A stretch of 61,149 nt of DNA, taken from the NCBI GenBank assembly GCA_934098525.1, contig CAKONZ010000008.1:1-61149 (forward strand). The letters are read 5' to 3'. Below are positions 7,857 through 17,895 of this stretch, piece after piece. Under the pieces are notes generated by a model that ran no database searches, was not told the origin of the DNA, and saw only the letters and a list, made by a program, of their open reading frames with translations. Every line of letters begins with the position of its first letter. Positions within the stretch are counted from its first letter, which is position 1. Made by a program: the position numbers and the translations under genes. The stretch is from an uncultured Bacilli bacterium. GTDB lineage: Bacteria; Bacillota_I; Bacilli_A; RF39; UBA660.

Positions 7857-10376
7857 TTATTTTAAATACTCATCTATTTCTTTTAACCTATCATCTATAT
7901 CAAGAAGAGAAATTTGATGAGGCTTTTCCTCTTCTAACACTTCCACTTCTTCAACTTCCTCCACTACAATATCCTCTTGTTCCAAACTCTTAACACAATA
8001 AACATCTATAATTTGATCTTTAGAAATAGTAGAACCAGTCTTATAACGATCGGCTATAGTAATAGAAGTAGCTTTAATTTCTTCAATTTTATCCAAACTC
8101 TTAATACCAAAATAAGCTTTATTACTTTCAATAAATACTTTTAATATCTCATATGGATTAGACTTAACCTCTCTTAAAATAACAAGTCCTCTTCTAGCTC
8201 TAGTTTGTTTTTCAAAATCAGATAATTTTACTCTTTTAGCAGTAGATTTATCAGTAAATACAGTTACATACTCTAAACTCTTATCAAATCCAAAACAACT
8301 AACAACATAATCATCTTTTAAAACCATTGATTTAACACCAGAGGACTTAATACCAGAAACAGGTACCTCACTAACATCAAACCACAAACTATAACATTTA
8401 TTAGTAACAGTAAATATATTATTATAAATACCCAAGAAAGCATTAACAACTACGTCTTTATCCTTTAACTTCATACAAGAAATTGGTTTAGTATATCTAC
8501 TTACCTTAAACTCTTCCAAAGAAGTTTTCTTAATCATTCCATATTTACTAGCTATAACAATATCTACCTTAGTATTAAAATCTTTAATTGGAATAACACT
8601 AACAATTCTTTCCTGTTCTTCTATCTTTATAATATTACTAATATGTTTACCCATCTGTTTCCACTTAATATCAGGAATCTCATAAACAGGTAAATACAAA
8701 TAATTACCTAAATTAGTAAACAAAAGCAATGTATCCAAAGTATTCTGTTCAAACAAACCAATAACATAATCCCCTTCTTTCAACAAAGGTGCATCCTCAG
8801 TAGCTAAGAAAGATCTTTTACTAGTTCTTTTTACATATCCTTCATTAGTAACAAGAACAACAACATCCTCTTTAGGAATCATAGCTTCTTGATCTATTTT
8901 TATCTCCAACTCTTCTGTAACAATCTCAGTCTTACGTTCAAATCCATACTCATCTTTTATTTTTCTAAGTTCGTATTTCATAACCTTTTTCAAAGTCTCT
9001 TCATCAGTTAAAATCTTAGTAAAACCTTCAATCTTCATATTTAAATCACTCAACTCATTTTCGAGTAAAGTAATATCAGTATTACTCAAACGATATAATT
9101 GTAAAGTAACAATAGCTTCAGCTTGAACCTCTGTAAACTTAAACTCTTTAACCAAATTATCCTTAGCATCAGACTTATTCTTACTCTTTCTAATAAGTGC
9201 TATAACCTCATCTAATATAGAAATAGCTTTAATTAAACCCTCAACAATATGAAGACGAGCTTTAGCATGTTCTAACTCAAACTCAGTTCTTTTTATAGTA
9301 ATCTCTTTATCATGAGCTATATAAGCATCTATAATATCTAAAACGGATAATAATTTAGGTCTTCTATTTACTATTGCAATCATATTGTAATTATAAGAAG
9401 CTTGTAAATCTGTATTTTTAAATAAATAATTTAAAATCAAATCAGCATTAGCATCCTTCTTTAAATCAATTACAATTCTTAAACCTTCCTTATCTGATTC
9501 ATCTCTAACTTCTGTAATACCATCTATTTTTTTATCAATTCTAATCTCATCTATTTTTCTAACAATATTAGTCTTTAAAACATCAAAAGGAATCTCATCA
9601 ACAACTATTTGTACTTTTCCTTTCTCATTAACAATAGAAGTCTTAGCTCTAACAAAAACCCTTCCCTTTCCAGTAGATAAAGCAGTTTCAACACTCTTTT
9701 TATCAAAAACAATTCCTCCTGTTGGAAAATCAGGTCCTTTTATTATCTCTAAAATAGTCTCCACCTTACAATTTGGTGAATCAATTCTTTTAATTGTAGC
9801 ATCTATTACTTCACCTAAATTATGTGGTGGAATATTAGTAGCATAACCTGCAGAAATACCAGTAGTACCATTTACTAATAAATTTGGATACTTAGCAGGA
9901 AGTACTGTTGGTTCATATATTGTATCATCAAAATTAAGAGCCATCTTTACTGTACCCTTTTCAATATCTTTTAACAATTCATTAGATATTTTTGAAAGCC
10001 TAGCCTCAGTATAACGATAAGCAGCAGGACTATCACCATCAATAGAACCGTTATTACCATGCATATCAATATATGGAATATTCATCTTCCAATTCTGAGA
10101 CATTCTAACCATTGCATCATATATTGAAGAATCACCATGAGGATGGTATGCTCCTATAACATCTCCTACTGTCTTAGCACTTTTACGATAAGGTTTATCA
10201 TAAGTATTCCTACCAACATACATTGCATAAAGAATTCTTCTTTGTACTGGTTTTAATCCATCTCTAACATCTGGAATCGCACGATCTTGTATAATATACT
10301 TAGAATATCTACCAAATCTTTCTCCCATTATCTCTTCCAAAGAATAATTATAAATCTTTTCAATTATGCTCTTCAT
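7857..10376 (-). CDS. parC: DNA topoisomerase IV subunit A
   Basis: The subunit that breaks and rejoins DNA during decatenation of replicated chromosomes. Seen: PDVRDGLKPVQRR, HPHGDSSIYDAM, and the catalytic tyrosine in AAYRYTEARL (Tyr122 with this start). The C-terminal half contains repeated beta-pinwheel blades and lacks the GyrA-box, which favours ParC over GyrA. About 839 residues with an acidic Glu/Val-rich tail. Start taken at 10376 (MKSIIEK) with GGTGAC upstream; the GTG nine bases earlier overlaps that ribosome site. The quinolone-pocket residues Ser83 and Asp87 look wild type. Its partner parE lies ~12 kb away. Confidence 0.95.
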   Translation of the reverse strand: MKSIIEKIYNYSLEEIMGERFGRYSKYIIQDRAIPDVRDGLKPVQRRILYAMYVGRNTYDKPYRKSAKTVGDVIGAYHPHGDSSIYDAMVRMSQNWKMNIPYIDMHGNNGSIDGDSPAAYRYTEARLSKISNELLKDIEKGTVKMALNFDDTIYEPTVLPAKYPNLLVNGTTGISAGYATNIPPHNLGEVIDATIKRIDSPNCKVETILEIIKGPDFPTGGIVFDKKSVETALSTGKGRVFVRAKTSIVNEKGKVQIVVDEIPFDVLKTNIVRKIDEIRIDKKIDGITEVRDESDKEGLRIVIDLKKDANADLILNYLFKNTDLQASYNYNMIAIVNRRPKLLSVLDIIDAYIAHDKEITIKRTEFELEHAKARLHIVEGLIKAISILDEVIALIRKSKNKSDAKDNLVKEFKFTEVQAEAIVTLQLYRLSNTDITLLENELSDLNMKIEGFTKILTDEETLKKVMKYELRKIKDEYGFERKTEIVTEELEIKIDQEAMIPKEDVVVLVTNEGYVKRTSKRSFLATEDAPLLKEGDYVIGLFEQNTLDTLLLFTNLGNYLYLPVYEIPDIKWKQMGKHISNIIKIEEQERIVSVIPIKDFNTKVDIVIASKYGMIKKTSLEEFKVSRYTKPISCMKLKDKDVVVNAFLGIYNNIFTVTNKCYSLWFDVSEVPVSGIKSSGVKSMVLKDDYVVSCFGFDKSLEYVTVFTDKSTAKRVKLSDFEKQTRARRGLVILREVKSNPYEILKVFIESNKAYFGIKSLDKIEEIKATSITIADRYKTGSTISKDQIIDVYCVKSLEQEDIVVEEVEEVEVLEEEKPHQISLLDIDDRLKEIDEYLK

Positions 10377-10447
10377 ATTAGTCACCCATTCAATTATAAC
10401 CTAAAATAATAAAATTTTCCAAGAAATTAACAAAAATTAATAATTTA

Positions 10448-10456
10448 TGATAAAAT
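10448..10456 (+). promoter_or_regulatory. extended -10 promoter for tmcAL
   Basis: TGATAAAAT (TG-N-TAAAAT), 18 bases before the tmcAL start, has the same layout as the rnhC promoter and again implies a very short leader. Confidence 0.4.
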
Positions 10457-10474
10457 ACATACGAGGTGAAAAAA

Positions 10475-11578
10475 ATGGACATTATAGGAATCATAGCAGA
10501 ATACAATCCATTTCATAACGGACACTTATATCATATTAATAAAATTAAAGAACTATATAAAGACAGTATCCTAATAGCGGTAATATCTACATCATTTTGT
10601 CAAAGAGGAGAAATAAGTATATTAAACAAATGGGACAAAACAAAAATATGTCTAGAAAACAATATTGATATCGTAATAGAATTACCATTCATATACTCAT
10701 CACAAAGTGCTGACATATTTGCAAAAGGTGCTATAAAAATATTAAACGAAATGAAAGTAAATAAAATAATATTTGGAAGTGAATCAAATAACATTGACAA
10801 ACTAAAAGAAATAGCCATCAAACAAACAAAAGATAACATCGATATAAAAAAATACTTAAAACAAGGTCTAAACTATCCAACAGCTCTAGCAAAAACCATA
10901 AACTGTGACATAAACACTCCCAATGATTTATTAGCAATCTCATATATTAAAGAAATAATAAAAAACAACTATAACATAGAGCCAATAACAATAAAAAGAA
11001 CAAACAACTACCATGACTTAACAACAAAAAGTAATATCATCAGTGCCTCTGCAATAAGAAATCTAATAAAAAATAACAAAAGCATAAAAAAATATGTACC
11101 AAAAAACACATATAAATATATCTATAAAAACACTGACTACTATAACCTACTAAAATATAAAATAATATCTGATATAAACATCCTAAACAACTACCAAACA
11201 GTAGATGAAGGTATAGAAGGAAGAATAAAAAAATACATAAACCAATCAAATACAAAAGAAGAATTAATAAAAAACATAAAAACAAAAAGATATACATATA
11301 ACAAAATAAATAGAATGTTAACACACATATTAACATCTACAACAAAAGAAGAAGCAAAACTAGAACCATCATATATAAGAATTCTAGGTTTCAACAACAA
11401 AGGAAAAGAATATTTAAACAAAATAAAAAAACAAACAAACCTAAAAATAATAACAAACTATAAAAACATAGATGACAAAGTATTAAACATAGAATATCGT
11501 ATTACATCAATATATCAACATATAACAAATGACAACACACTTATCAAAAAAGAATTAGAAAAACCTATCATAAGATAG
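10475..11578 (+). CDS. tmcAL: tRNA(Met) cytidine acetate ligase TmcAL
   Basis: Nucleotidyltransferase-fold enzyme that uses ATP and acetate to make N4-acetylcytidine at the wobble base of elongator tRNA-Met. The nucleotide-binding signature is seen as GIIAEYNPFHNGH at the N-terminus, followed by IELPFIYSSQSADIFAKGAI and SASAIR of the family formerly called YlbM. 367 residues. Start taken at ATG 10475; the GTG at 10466 forms part of the GAGGTG ribosome site. Codon use is extremely A-rich. The stop codon sits inside its own terminator. Confidence 0.9.
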   Translation: MDIIGIIAEYNPFHNGHLYHINKIKELYKDSILIAVISTSFCQRGEISILNKWDKTKICLENNIDIVIELPFIYSSQSADIFAKGAIKILNEMKVNKIIFGSESNNIDKLKEIAIKQTKDNIDIKKYLKQGLNYPTALAKTINCDINTPNDLLAISYIKEIIKNNYNIEPITIKRTNNYHDLTTKSNIISASAIRNLIKNNKSIKKYVPKNTYKYIYKNTDYYNLLKYKIISDINILNNYQTVDEGIEGRIKKYINQSNTKEELIKNIKTKRYTYNKINRMLTHILTSTTKEEAKLEPSYIRILGFNNKGKEYLNKIKKQTNLKIITNYKNIDDKVLNIEYRITSIYQHITNDNTLIKKELEKPIIR

Positions 11579-11586
11579 GCTTTTTC
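11564..11586 (+). terminator. terminator overlapping the tmcAL stop
   Basis: CCTATC-ATAA-GATAGG followed by CTTTTTC. The last codons and the TAG stop are part of the stem. Confidence 0.8.
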
Positions 11587-12279
11587 TTATACATAACTAT
11601 TTTTACGTTTATAAAAAACTACTCCAATAATAATCAATAAAACAGGAACTATAACAAACCTACTACCAGTCTTAGGATTTTCTTCTCCAATATCTTTATT
11701 ATCTTTATTGTCATCTACCTCTGTCTTTCCATTACCTTCTTCATCATTTATATCAATAACAGTAATATCAATACTATCATAAATAGAAGAATCAGAAACA
11801 CTAGTAGCAGTAATAGTTACCTCACCTGAACTCTTACCATAAACAACTCCATCTTGATTAACAGTAGCAATTCTTTCATCACTACTACTCCATTTAACAT
11901 TACTATTACTTCCCTTTGGATATACATTAGCACTTAAATATAAATTTCCTAAAACACTAACCTCATTATCACCAATAATCTCAACAGCTTCAACTTTAAT
12001 TAAAGAATTTACAACTTTAAAACTAAACTCACTAGCAATATTATTATCATCAACATAAACAGCCTTTAATAAATAATCTCCAGTCTTAGTATTATTACCC
12101 TTAGAAACACTTATTTTTTCTGAAGACTTACTAATTTTAAAATCACTAGTAACATCTTTATTATTAACATCTACAACAAAAACATTAACTTTTTCAATTC
12201 AACTTATTTCTAATTCTACTATGAGTTCATATTATATAAGTGATCCAATTAGTGATGTTAGTTTTTTATTTTTTCTCAT
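11587..12279 (-). pseudogene. remnant of a cell-wall-anchored surface protein gene
   Basis: The 3' part reads as a sortase substrate. A bacterial immunoglobulin-like (Big_2) domain (NVKWSSSDERIATVNQDG, GEVTITATS) is followed by an acidic linker, a NPKTG sorting motif, a hydrophobic segment (FVIVPVLLIIIGVVFY) and the tail KRKNSYV. The 5' end keeps a start and the beginning of a signal peptide (MRKNKKLTSLIGSLI) but runs into TAA at codon 16, and the frame leading into the Big_2 region has stops and no start. The middle of a larger gene appears to be deleted. The intact version would have been an exported surface protein displayed by a sortase. It converges with tmcAL. Confidence 0.75.
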
Positions 12280-12361
12280 ATACACCACTCTACCTTAAAG
12301 TAATTATAGTATATTTTTCTATTATTTTCTACAAAAAACAATAAAAAAAATTAACAATAAG

Positions 12362-13258
12362 TTATATTGTTAATATAAATTCTTCTAAAATACCATTTTT
12401 ATCAATAAACCCACTCTTTACATTTATATCAATAGTACCAAGTTTCTTAATTAATTTTTGTAAATCTTCTATTGAAAAATTAACAGCTTGTTCTTTTAAC
12501 ATTTTTAATCTATATGGATGCATCTTTAATGTATCAATTATATAATCATCATTATATTTAAACATCATATTTTTTATCATATATAAAGTTCTAAAGTTAT
12601 TAGCAAGAAGCCCTAAAAGTCTTAATTCATCTTCACTATTATTTAATAAATCTTTTAATACCTCTAAAGACTTTTTAATATCTTTTCTATTTATATAATT
12701 TGTTAAATCAAATATATTAGTGTCAAAAGACTTTTTAACATATAACAAAACATCATCTTTTGTTATATTATGTTCTTCTATTTTTAACATTTTTAACTTT
12801 TCTAATTCATTACTTATCTTAAAATAATTGTTACAGCATCTGTTCTTTAATAACTTAACTACATCATTATCATATGTATAATCTTTTAATTCATCTTTTA
12901 TAAAAGAAGATAGATCAACATCTTTAGTATTTATAACTTCTGAAACCCTTAATATTTCCTTATTAATTTTCTTTCTTTTATCAAGTTCATCATAAGATAT
13001 AAAAACTAAAATATTAGAAGAAGGATTATTTAAATACTCTATAATCATTTCATCTTCTAATTTATTAATATTTTTTACTATTACTATTTTCTTATCTCCA
13101 AATAAATTATAAGTATTTAAATCTTCTATTACATTTTTTATATTATCATTTTCTAAATCATAATTTATTACACTATTAAAATCAATATTATTTTTTACAA
13201 TAATATCTTTTATTTGTTTTTTTATAATACTTTCTTCTCCAATTAATAAATAAATCAT
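12362..13258 (-). CDS. holA: DNA polymerase III subunit delta
   Basis: Clamp-loader subunit that opens the sliding clamp. Family features are the N-terminal MIYLLIGEESIIKKQIKDII, the degenerate AAA+ fold, and C-terminal helices with LLGLLANNFRTLY and MHPYRLKMLKEQ. 298 residues, slightly short but complete. It is monocistronic and divergent from dxs with a 76-base gap. The start follows AAGAGGAAT. Confidence 0.88.
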   Translation of the reverse strand: MIYLLIGEESIIKKQIKDIIVKNNIDFNSVINYDLENDNIKNVIEDLNTYNLFGDKKIVIVKNINKLEDEMIIEYLNNPSSNILVFISYDELDKRKKINKEILRVSEVINTKDVDLSSFIKDELKDYTYDNDVVKLLKNRCCNNYFKISNELEKLKMLKIEEHNITKDDVLLYVKKSFDTNIFDLTNYINRKDIKKSLEVLKDLLNNSEDELRLLGLLANNFRTLYMIKNMMFKYNDDYIIDTLKMHPYRLKMLKEQAVNFSIEDLQKLIKKLGTIDINVKSGFIDKNGILEEFILTI

Positions 13259-13334
13259 AATTCCTCTTTTCTTATAATATTATAGTTTAAAATATATAAT
13301 TTTTCTAGTATAATATTTAAAAGAGGAGCAAATT

Positions 13335-15176
13335 ATGGAAGTAACAGATATAAAAGATCCCAATTTTTTAAAAGATTTAAATGAAAATGAATTATATTTT
13401 TTATGTGCTGACATAAGAAAATTTTTAATAAATAATTTATCAAAAACAGGAGGACATTTAGCAAGTAATTTAAGTGTTGTTGAATTAACAGTAGCCTTGC
13501 ATTATGTTTTCAATTCTCCAATAGATAAAATAATATTTGATGTTGGTCATCAATCATATACACATAAGATATTAACAGGAAGAGCAAATAAATTTGAAAC
13601 ACTAAGAAAATACAAAGGTTTATCAGGATTTCAAAAACGTTCAGAAAGTATTCATGACCCCTTTGAAGCAGGTCACACATCAACTTCAATAGCAGCAGCA
13701 TTAGGAATGGCATATGCTAGGGATTTAAACAAACAAAAGCATAATGTTATAGCAATAATTGGAGATGGTGCCTTAACTGGAGGTCTATCTTATGAAGCTT
13801 TAAATAATATAGCAAACTTAAAAACAAAAGTAATAATTATATTAAATGACAATTCCATGTCTATAACTAAAAACATTGGAGGAATAAATAATTTTCTATC
13901 AGAAATAAGACTAAGCGCACCATATAATAAAGCCAAAGCAAATTTTAAAGAAAGAATGTCTAGAAATAAATTCACAAGATATATATATAAGATATCAAAA
14001 AATATAAAAAATAAAGTTAAAAAAGATCTAACCAAAGATAATTTATTTACATCTCTAGGAATAGATTATCTTGGTCCAATAGATGGCCATGATATTCATG
14101 ATTTAATAAGATCTTTTAAAAAAGCTAAATATTCCTCTAATTCAATTATTGTTCATGTTGCAACAAAAAAAGGAAAAGGATATCCTCTAGCAGAAGAAAA
14201 TCCATCAGAATATCATTCTGTATCTCCTTTTGATATAAATTATGGCATGGATATTTCAAATAAAACTAGCTTTTCAAAAATAGTAAGTAACACCGTATAT
14301 AACTTCATGAAAAAAGATAAAGACATAGTAACAATAACACCCGCTATGATAACCGGAAGTTGTTTAGAAAATATTTTTAGAGATTTTAAAGATCGTGCAA
14401 TAGATACAGGAATAACTGAACCATTTGCTATAACCTTTGCTACTGCTCTTGCTGAAGCAAAAAAGAAAGTTTTCTTACCAATCTACTCAACTTTTTTACA
14501 AAGAGGCTATGATAACATAAACCATGATTTAGCAAGAATGAATGAACATGTTGTAATCGGAATAGATAGAGCTGGAATTGTCGGAGAAGATGGAGAAACT
14601 CATCATGGTATCTTTGATATAAATTTTCTTACTGGAATCCCTAATATCATAATATGTGAAGGAAAAGATTGTGAAGAAATAAGAAATCTTTTATATACAG
14701 GATTCTATAAACAAAAATCACCCTTTTTCATAAGATATGAAAAAGATTATGATACATACAAAAAAACAAAACTAAAAGAAATAAAAATAGGAACTTGGGA
14801 ATATCTAAAAAGATCTAAATCTAAAAATGTAATTATAAGTTATGGTAAAGATATCTTAAAACTATATGAAATATTTAAAAACAAAGATATATCAATAATT
14901 AATGCCAGATATATAAAACCAATGGACTATAAAATATTAGATGAGCTAAGAGATAATAACAGTAAAATATTTGTATATGAAACAAATATCCTAAATAACT
15001 CTCTTGGACAAAATATTATTACTTATATAAATCAAAATAAAACAAATTGTGAAATAAAGATAACAGGTATTCCTGATAAATATGTAAAACATGGTTCCAA
15101 AGAACAATTAAAAAAACATTTAAAACTAGATATCGAAAGTATAGAAAAAAAAGTAATTGAATTCTTTAATTTTTAA
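13335..15176 (+). CDS. dxs: 1-deoxy-D-xylulose-5-phosphate synthase
   Basis: First enzyme of the MEP isoprenoid pathway; it condenses pyruvate and glyceraldehyde-3-phosphate with thiamine diphosphate. Seen: SKTGGHLASNLSVVELTVALH, the cofactor motif GDGALTGGLSYEALNN, the DNSMSITKNIGG loop, and the transketolase pyrimidine-domain stretch DRAGIVGEDGETHHG. 613 residues, full length. AAGAGGAG precedes ATG. Its 3' end overlaps the sigE 3' end by 11 bases tail to tail. Confidence 0.95.
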   Translation: MEVTDIKDPNFLKDLNENELYFLCADIRKFLINNLSKTGGHLASNLSVVELTVALHYVFNSPIDKIIFDVGHQSYTHKILTGRANKFETLRKYKGLSGFQKRSESIHDPFEAGHTSTSIAAALGMAYARDLNKQKHNVIAIIGDGALTGGLSYEALNNIANLKTKVIIILNDNSMSITKNIGGINNFLSEIRLSAPYNKAKANFKERMSRNKFTRYIYKISKNIKNKVKKDLTKDNLFTSLGIDYLGPIDGHDIHDLIRSFKKAKYSSNSIIVHVATKKGKGYPLAEENPSEYHSVSPFDINYGMDISNKTSFSKIVSNTVYNFMKKDKDIVTITPAMITGSCLENIFRDFKDRAIDTGITEPFAITFATALAEAKKKVFLPIYSTFLQRGYDNINHDLARMNEHVVIGIDRAGIVGEDGETHHGIFDINFLTGIPNIIICEGKDCEEIRNLLYTGFYKQKSPFFIRYEKDYDTYKKTKLKEIKIGTWEYLKRSKSKNVIISYGKDILKLYEIFKNKDISIINARYIKPMDYKILDELRDNNSKIFVYETNILNNSLGQNIITYINQNKTNCEIKITGIPDKYVKHGSKEQLKKHLKLDIESIEKKVIEFFNF

Positions 15177-15849
15177 TAATTAATTTGAATTTATTTATTA
15201 CTTTTTTTTCTATTCTCGAAATATAAGACTGACTAATATTAAGTTTTTCAGCCACTTCTTTTTGAGTATATTCTTTATATCCATTCAATCCATATCTTAA
15301 ACACATAATCTCCTTATCTCTTTTATTTAACTTTTCAAGTTCACTTTTTAAAATCTCTTTATCAAGTTCATCATCAAGTGGTTTAGTAACAATATCTTTA
15401 TCAGTACCTAAAATATCCTCTAAATGAAGTTCATTACCCTCACTATCAAAACTAAGACTATCTTCAAAAGAAATATCCGACCTAGTTTTTTTATTTTTTC
15501 TCAAATACATTAAAATTTCATTATCTATACATCTAGAACAATAAGTAGCAAGTTTTATATTCTTATTCTTAGAAAAAGTATTAATACCCTTTATAAGTCC
15601 AATTGATCCAATACTAACTAAATCTTCTAAATCAACCTTTGTATTTTCATACTTTTTTGCTAAAAATACCACTAATCTAAGATTATGTTCTATAAGTTTA
15701 TTCTTAGCGTTTTTATCATTTTTTTCCTTTAAATCAATATAATAATCCTCTTCTTCTTTAGATAAAGGTGGTGGTAAAATATCTGCTGCCCCAACATAAT
15801 AAATAGATTTCCTACGAAAAAGCTTTTTAATTAAATTAATTATAAACAT
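15166..15849 (-). CDS. sigE: mother-cell sporulation sigma factor SigE
   Basis: RNA polymerase sigma factor for early mother-cell genes in sporulation. Region 2 is seen as ENTKVDLEDLVSIGSIGLIKG and KLATYCSRCIDNEILMYLRK, and region 4 as YTQKEVAEKLNISQSYISRIEKKV. It is made as an inactive precursor. The conserved boundary YYVGAADILPPPLS begins at residue ~17, so the pro-peptide is shorter than the ~27 residues in Bacillus subtilis. Start at 15849 (MFIINLIKK) with GGAGGGATAAT upstream, one base after the spoIIGA stop, which implies coupling to its own processing protease. Confidence 0.95.
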   Translation of the reverse strand: MFIINLIKKLFRRKSIYYVGAADILPPPLSKEEEDYYIDLKEKNDKNAKNKLIEHNLRLVVFLAKKYENTKVDLEDLVSIGSIGLIKGINTFSKNKNIKLATYCSRCIDNEILMYLRKNKKTRSDISFEDSLSFDSEGNELHLEDILGTDKDIVTKPLDDELDKEILKSELEKLNKRDKEIMCLRYGLNGYKEYTQKEVAEKLNISQSYISRIEKKVINKFKLIIKN

Positions 15850-15850
15850 A

Positions 15851-16630
15851 TTATCCCTCCAATAAATCTTCATTTAAAATTATATCTATTCCAGATATAT
15901 GAAATTTGTCATTTGATATTCCTAAAATAATATTTTTTTTATAACCAATATTTTTAATATAAATTTTATCTACTAAAAAACCTTTCATAACCCCACTACC
16001 AGAAATAGTATTATAAGGAATATAAATACATCTATCAAAACAAACATCTATTCCCTTATTTAAAATAACCACAGGTCTATTAAAATAAGGATCATAAAGT
16101 TGATTTCCTGTATCAACAAAACCCTTTAGTTTTAATTTTTTACTATTTAAAAACAAAGTAACTTCATACTTAGAAGAAAAATCTTTCTTATATTTTTTTT
16201 CTATCTTAACAAACAAAATAGTAATAACCAAAAACAAAAATAATAAAATAATTAAATTTAAAACTTTTCCATCAGTAAAATACAATATTCCATCCTTAGA
16301 ATATCCTAATTCACTATTAATAAAATATAAAAAGCCTCCAAGAATCACACTAAGTATAATTAAATATATAAAATTAATAAGTAAATATTTTATATCATTA
16401 AATCTAAAAGCTACTAAAACCATTATTAATCCCGTAACAATCTTTAATATAAAATATAAAAAAGAAGAAATATCTAAATACATAATAAAAGTAAATACTC
16501 CTCCTAAAACAGAAGCTCCAATTAATCTTTTTATAGAACTATTTCTTTTTAATAAAGAATTTAATCCCATTAGTATAATAAAATCAAACAAAAAATTAAT
16601 AAAAAAAACATAATCTACATATACCTTCAT
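15851..16630 (-). CDS. spoIIGA: pro-sigma-E processing peptidase SpoIIGA
   Basis: Membrane-embedded aspartic protease that cleaves pro-SigE after septation. The N-terminal half holds about five membrane segments (VYVDYVFFINFLFDFIILMGL onward). The C-terminal domain carries the catalytic motif GFVDTGNQLYDP and family block RPVVILNKG. About 259 residues. Start placed at 16630 (MKVYVDYVF), matching the family N-terminus; GTGATACTT precedes it. The classical order spoIIGA-sigE is kept, but no sigG follows as it does in Bacillus; dxs lies there instead. Confidence 0.92.
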   Translation of the reverse strand: MKVYVDYVFFINFLFDFIILMGLNSLLKRNSSIKRLIGASVLGGVFTFIMYLDISSFLYFILKIVTGLIMVLVAFRFNDIKYLLINFIYLIILSVILGGFLYFINSELGYSKDGILYFTDGKVLNLIILLFLFLVITILFVKIEKKYKKDFSSKYEVTLFLNSKKLKLKGFVDTGNQLYDPYFNRPVVILNKGIDVCFDRCIYIPYNTISGSGVMKGFLVDKIYIKNIGYKKNIILGISNDKFHISGIDIILNEDLLEG

Positions 16631-16689
16631 AAGTATCACCACTTCTTAAATATATATATTTTCTATGTCAAATTTTGTAATATTTTTTC

Positions 16690-16725
16690 AAAATAAAAAC
16701 TTTAATGAAAAATCATTAAAGTTTT
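16690..16725 (-). terminator. intrinsic terminator after hpt
   Basis: AAAACTTTAATG/CATTAAAGTTTT, a 12-bp stem with a 6-base loop and a T-rich tail on the minus strand, just past the hpt stop. Confidence 0.8.
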
Positions 16726-16729
16726 ATAT

Positions 16730-17251
16730 CTAATCTTTATAAACTATATAAGGTAAATTACGATACTTTTCATCCATATCTAATCCATAACCAAATATAA
16801 ACTTATTAGGTATCTTAAAGCCAACATAATCTACATCAACATCTACTTTTCTTCTTTCCTCTTTATCTAATAAAACACATACCTTTATAGATTTAGGATT
16901 CTTAAGTTTCAAATAATCTTTTAAATATGCCAAAGTATAACCTGTATCAACTATATCTTCAACTATTAAAACATTCTTTCCTTCTAAAACTGTACTAACA
17001 TCAAGTTTAAGATTAATTTTTCCACTACTTTCTGTTTCACTTCCATAACTACTAACTCTCATAAAATCTAAAACTAAATTATCATTTTTAATTTTTTTAG
17101 ATAAATCAATTGCAAAATAAACAGCCCCTTTTAATATACATATTAAAACCAAATCTTCATTATTATAACAATTAGTAATTTCATCAGCTAAACTATCAAT
17201 TCTTTCATTAATTTCAGTAGTAGTAATTAAAGTCTTATAATTATTTTCCAT
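16730..17251 (-). CDS. hpt: hypoxanthine phosphoribosyltransferase
   Basis: Purine salvage enzyme that joins PRPP to hypoxanthine or guanine. The PRPP-binding loop is seen as VLIVEDIVDTGYTL, the N-terminal block as LVLICILKGAVYFAIDLSKKI, and the base-contact region as VGFKIPNKFIFGYGLDMDEKYRNLPYI. 173 residues with the start at 17251 (MENNYKT), where GGAGGATGT is the ribosome site. An upstream in-frame ATG overlaps no ribosome site. A separate transcript ends at the 16690 terminator. Confidence 0.93.
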   Translation of the reverse strand: MENNYKTLITTTEINERIDSLADEITNCYNNEDLVLICILKGAVYFAIDLSKKIKNDNLVLDFMRVSSYGSETESSGKINLKLDVSTVLEGKNVLIVEDIVDTGYTLAYLKDYLKLKNPKSIKVCVLLDKEERRKVDVDVDYVGFKIPNKFIFGYGLDMDEKYRNLPYIVYKD

Positions 17252-17308
17252 ACATCCTCCATCAATATAAATAATTATACACAAAAAAAGAAAAATAATC
17301 CATGAAAA

Positions 17309-17848
17309 CTACTTTTCTTTATACAAAAAACATTCTTTATCATGAGAATAAATCAAACCTATTGCTTGAAGAAAAGAATAAATAATCTTAGTACCAACAA
17401 AACTCATACCTCTCTTCTTCAAATCACAAGAAATCTTATCTGAGTAATCATTAGAAGTTTTATCAACTTCATAAATTATATCTTTAATAAAACTATTTAA
17501 ATAATTATAAAAAGATCCATATTCTAAAACAATAGATATAAATACTTTAGCATTATTTATACTAGCTAAAATCTTTTTCTTATTTCTTATTATATTTTTA
17601 TTTAAAAGTAAGTCATAAACTTTTTTATCATCATACATAGAAACTAAAGAAACATCAAAATTAGAAAAAGCCTCTCTAAAATACTCTCTTTTATTTAAAA
17701 CACACTCCCAAGATAATCCTGCTTGAAACATTTCTAATAAAAGCATTTCAAAAAGATAACTATCGTCTGTTCTTAAAAAACCCCATTCTTTATCATGATA
17801 TAAAACATATAAATTATTATTTAAATTACACCAATTACATCTTTTCAT
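17309..17848 (-). CDS. tag: DNA-3-methyladenine glycosylase I
   Basis: Excises 3-methyladenine from alkylated DNA in base excision repair. Seen: RCNWC and YHDKEWG at the N-terminus, the core FEMLLLEMFQAGLSWECVLNKREYFREAF, and the C-terminal HDKEC. The zinc site uses the N-terminal cysteine and histidine together with the C-terminal His and Cys. About 179 residues, normal. Start taken at ATG 17848 to match the MKRCxWC family start; a GTG 12 bases upstream is possible. No strong ribosome site is visible. Confidence 0.92.
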   Translation of the reverse strand: MKRCNWCNLNNNLYVLYHDKEWGFLRTDDSYLFEMLLLEMFQAGLSWECVLNKREYFREAFSNFDVSLVSMYDDKKVYDLLLNKNIIRNKKKILASINNAKVFISIVLEYGSFYNYLNSFIKDIIYEVDKTSNDYSDKISCDLKKRGMSFVGTKIIYSFLQAIGLIYSHDKECFLYKEK

Positions 17849-17895
17849 ACTATAAACCACTATTGTCTCTCATACTTTTAGCAATAATTAAAGAC

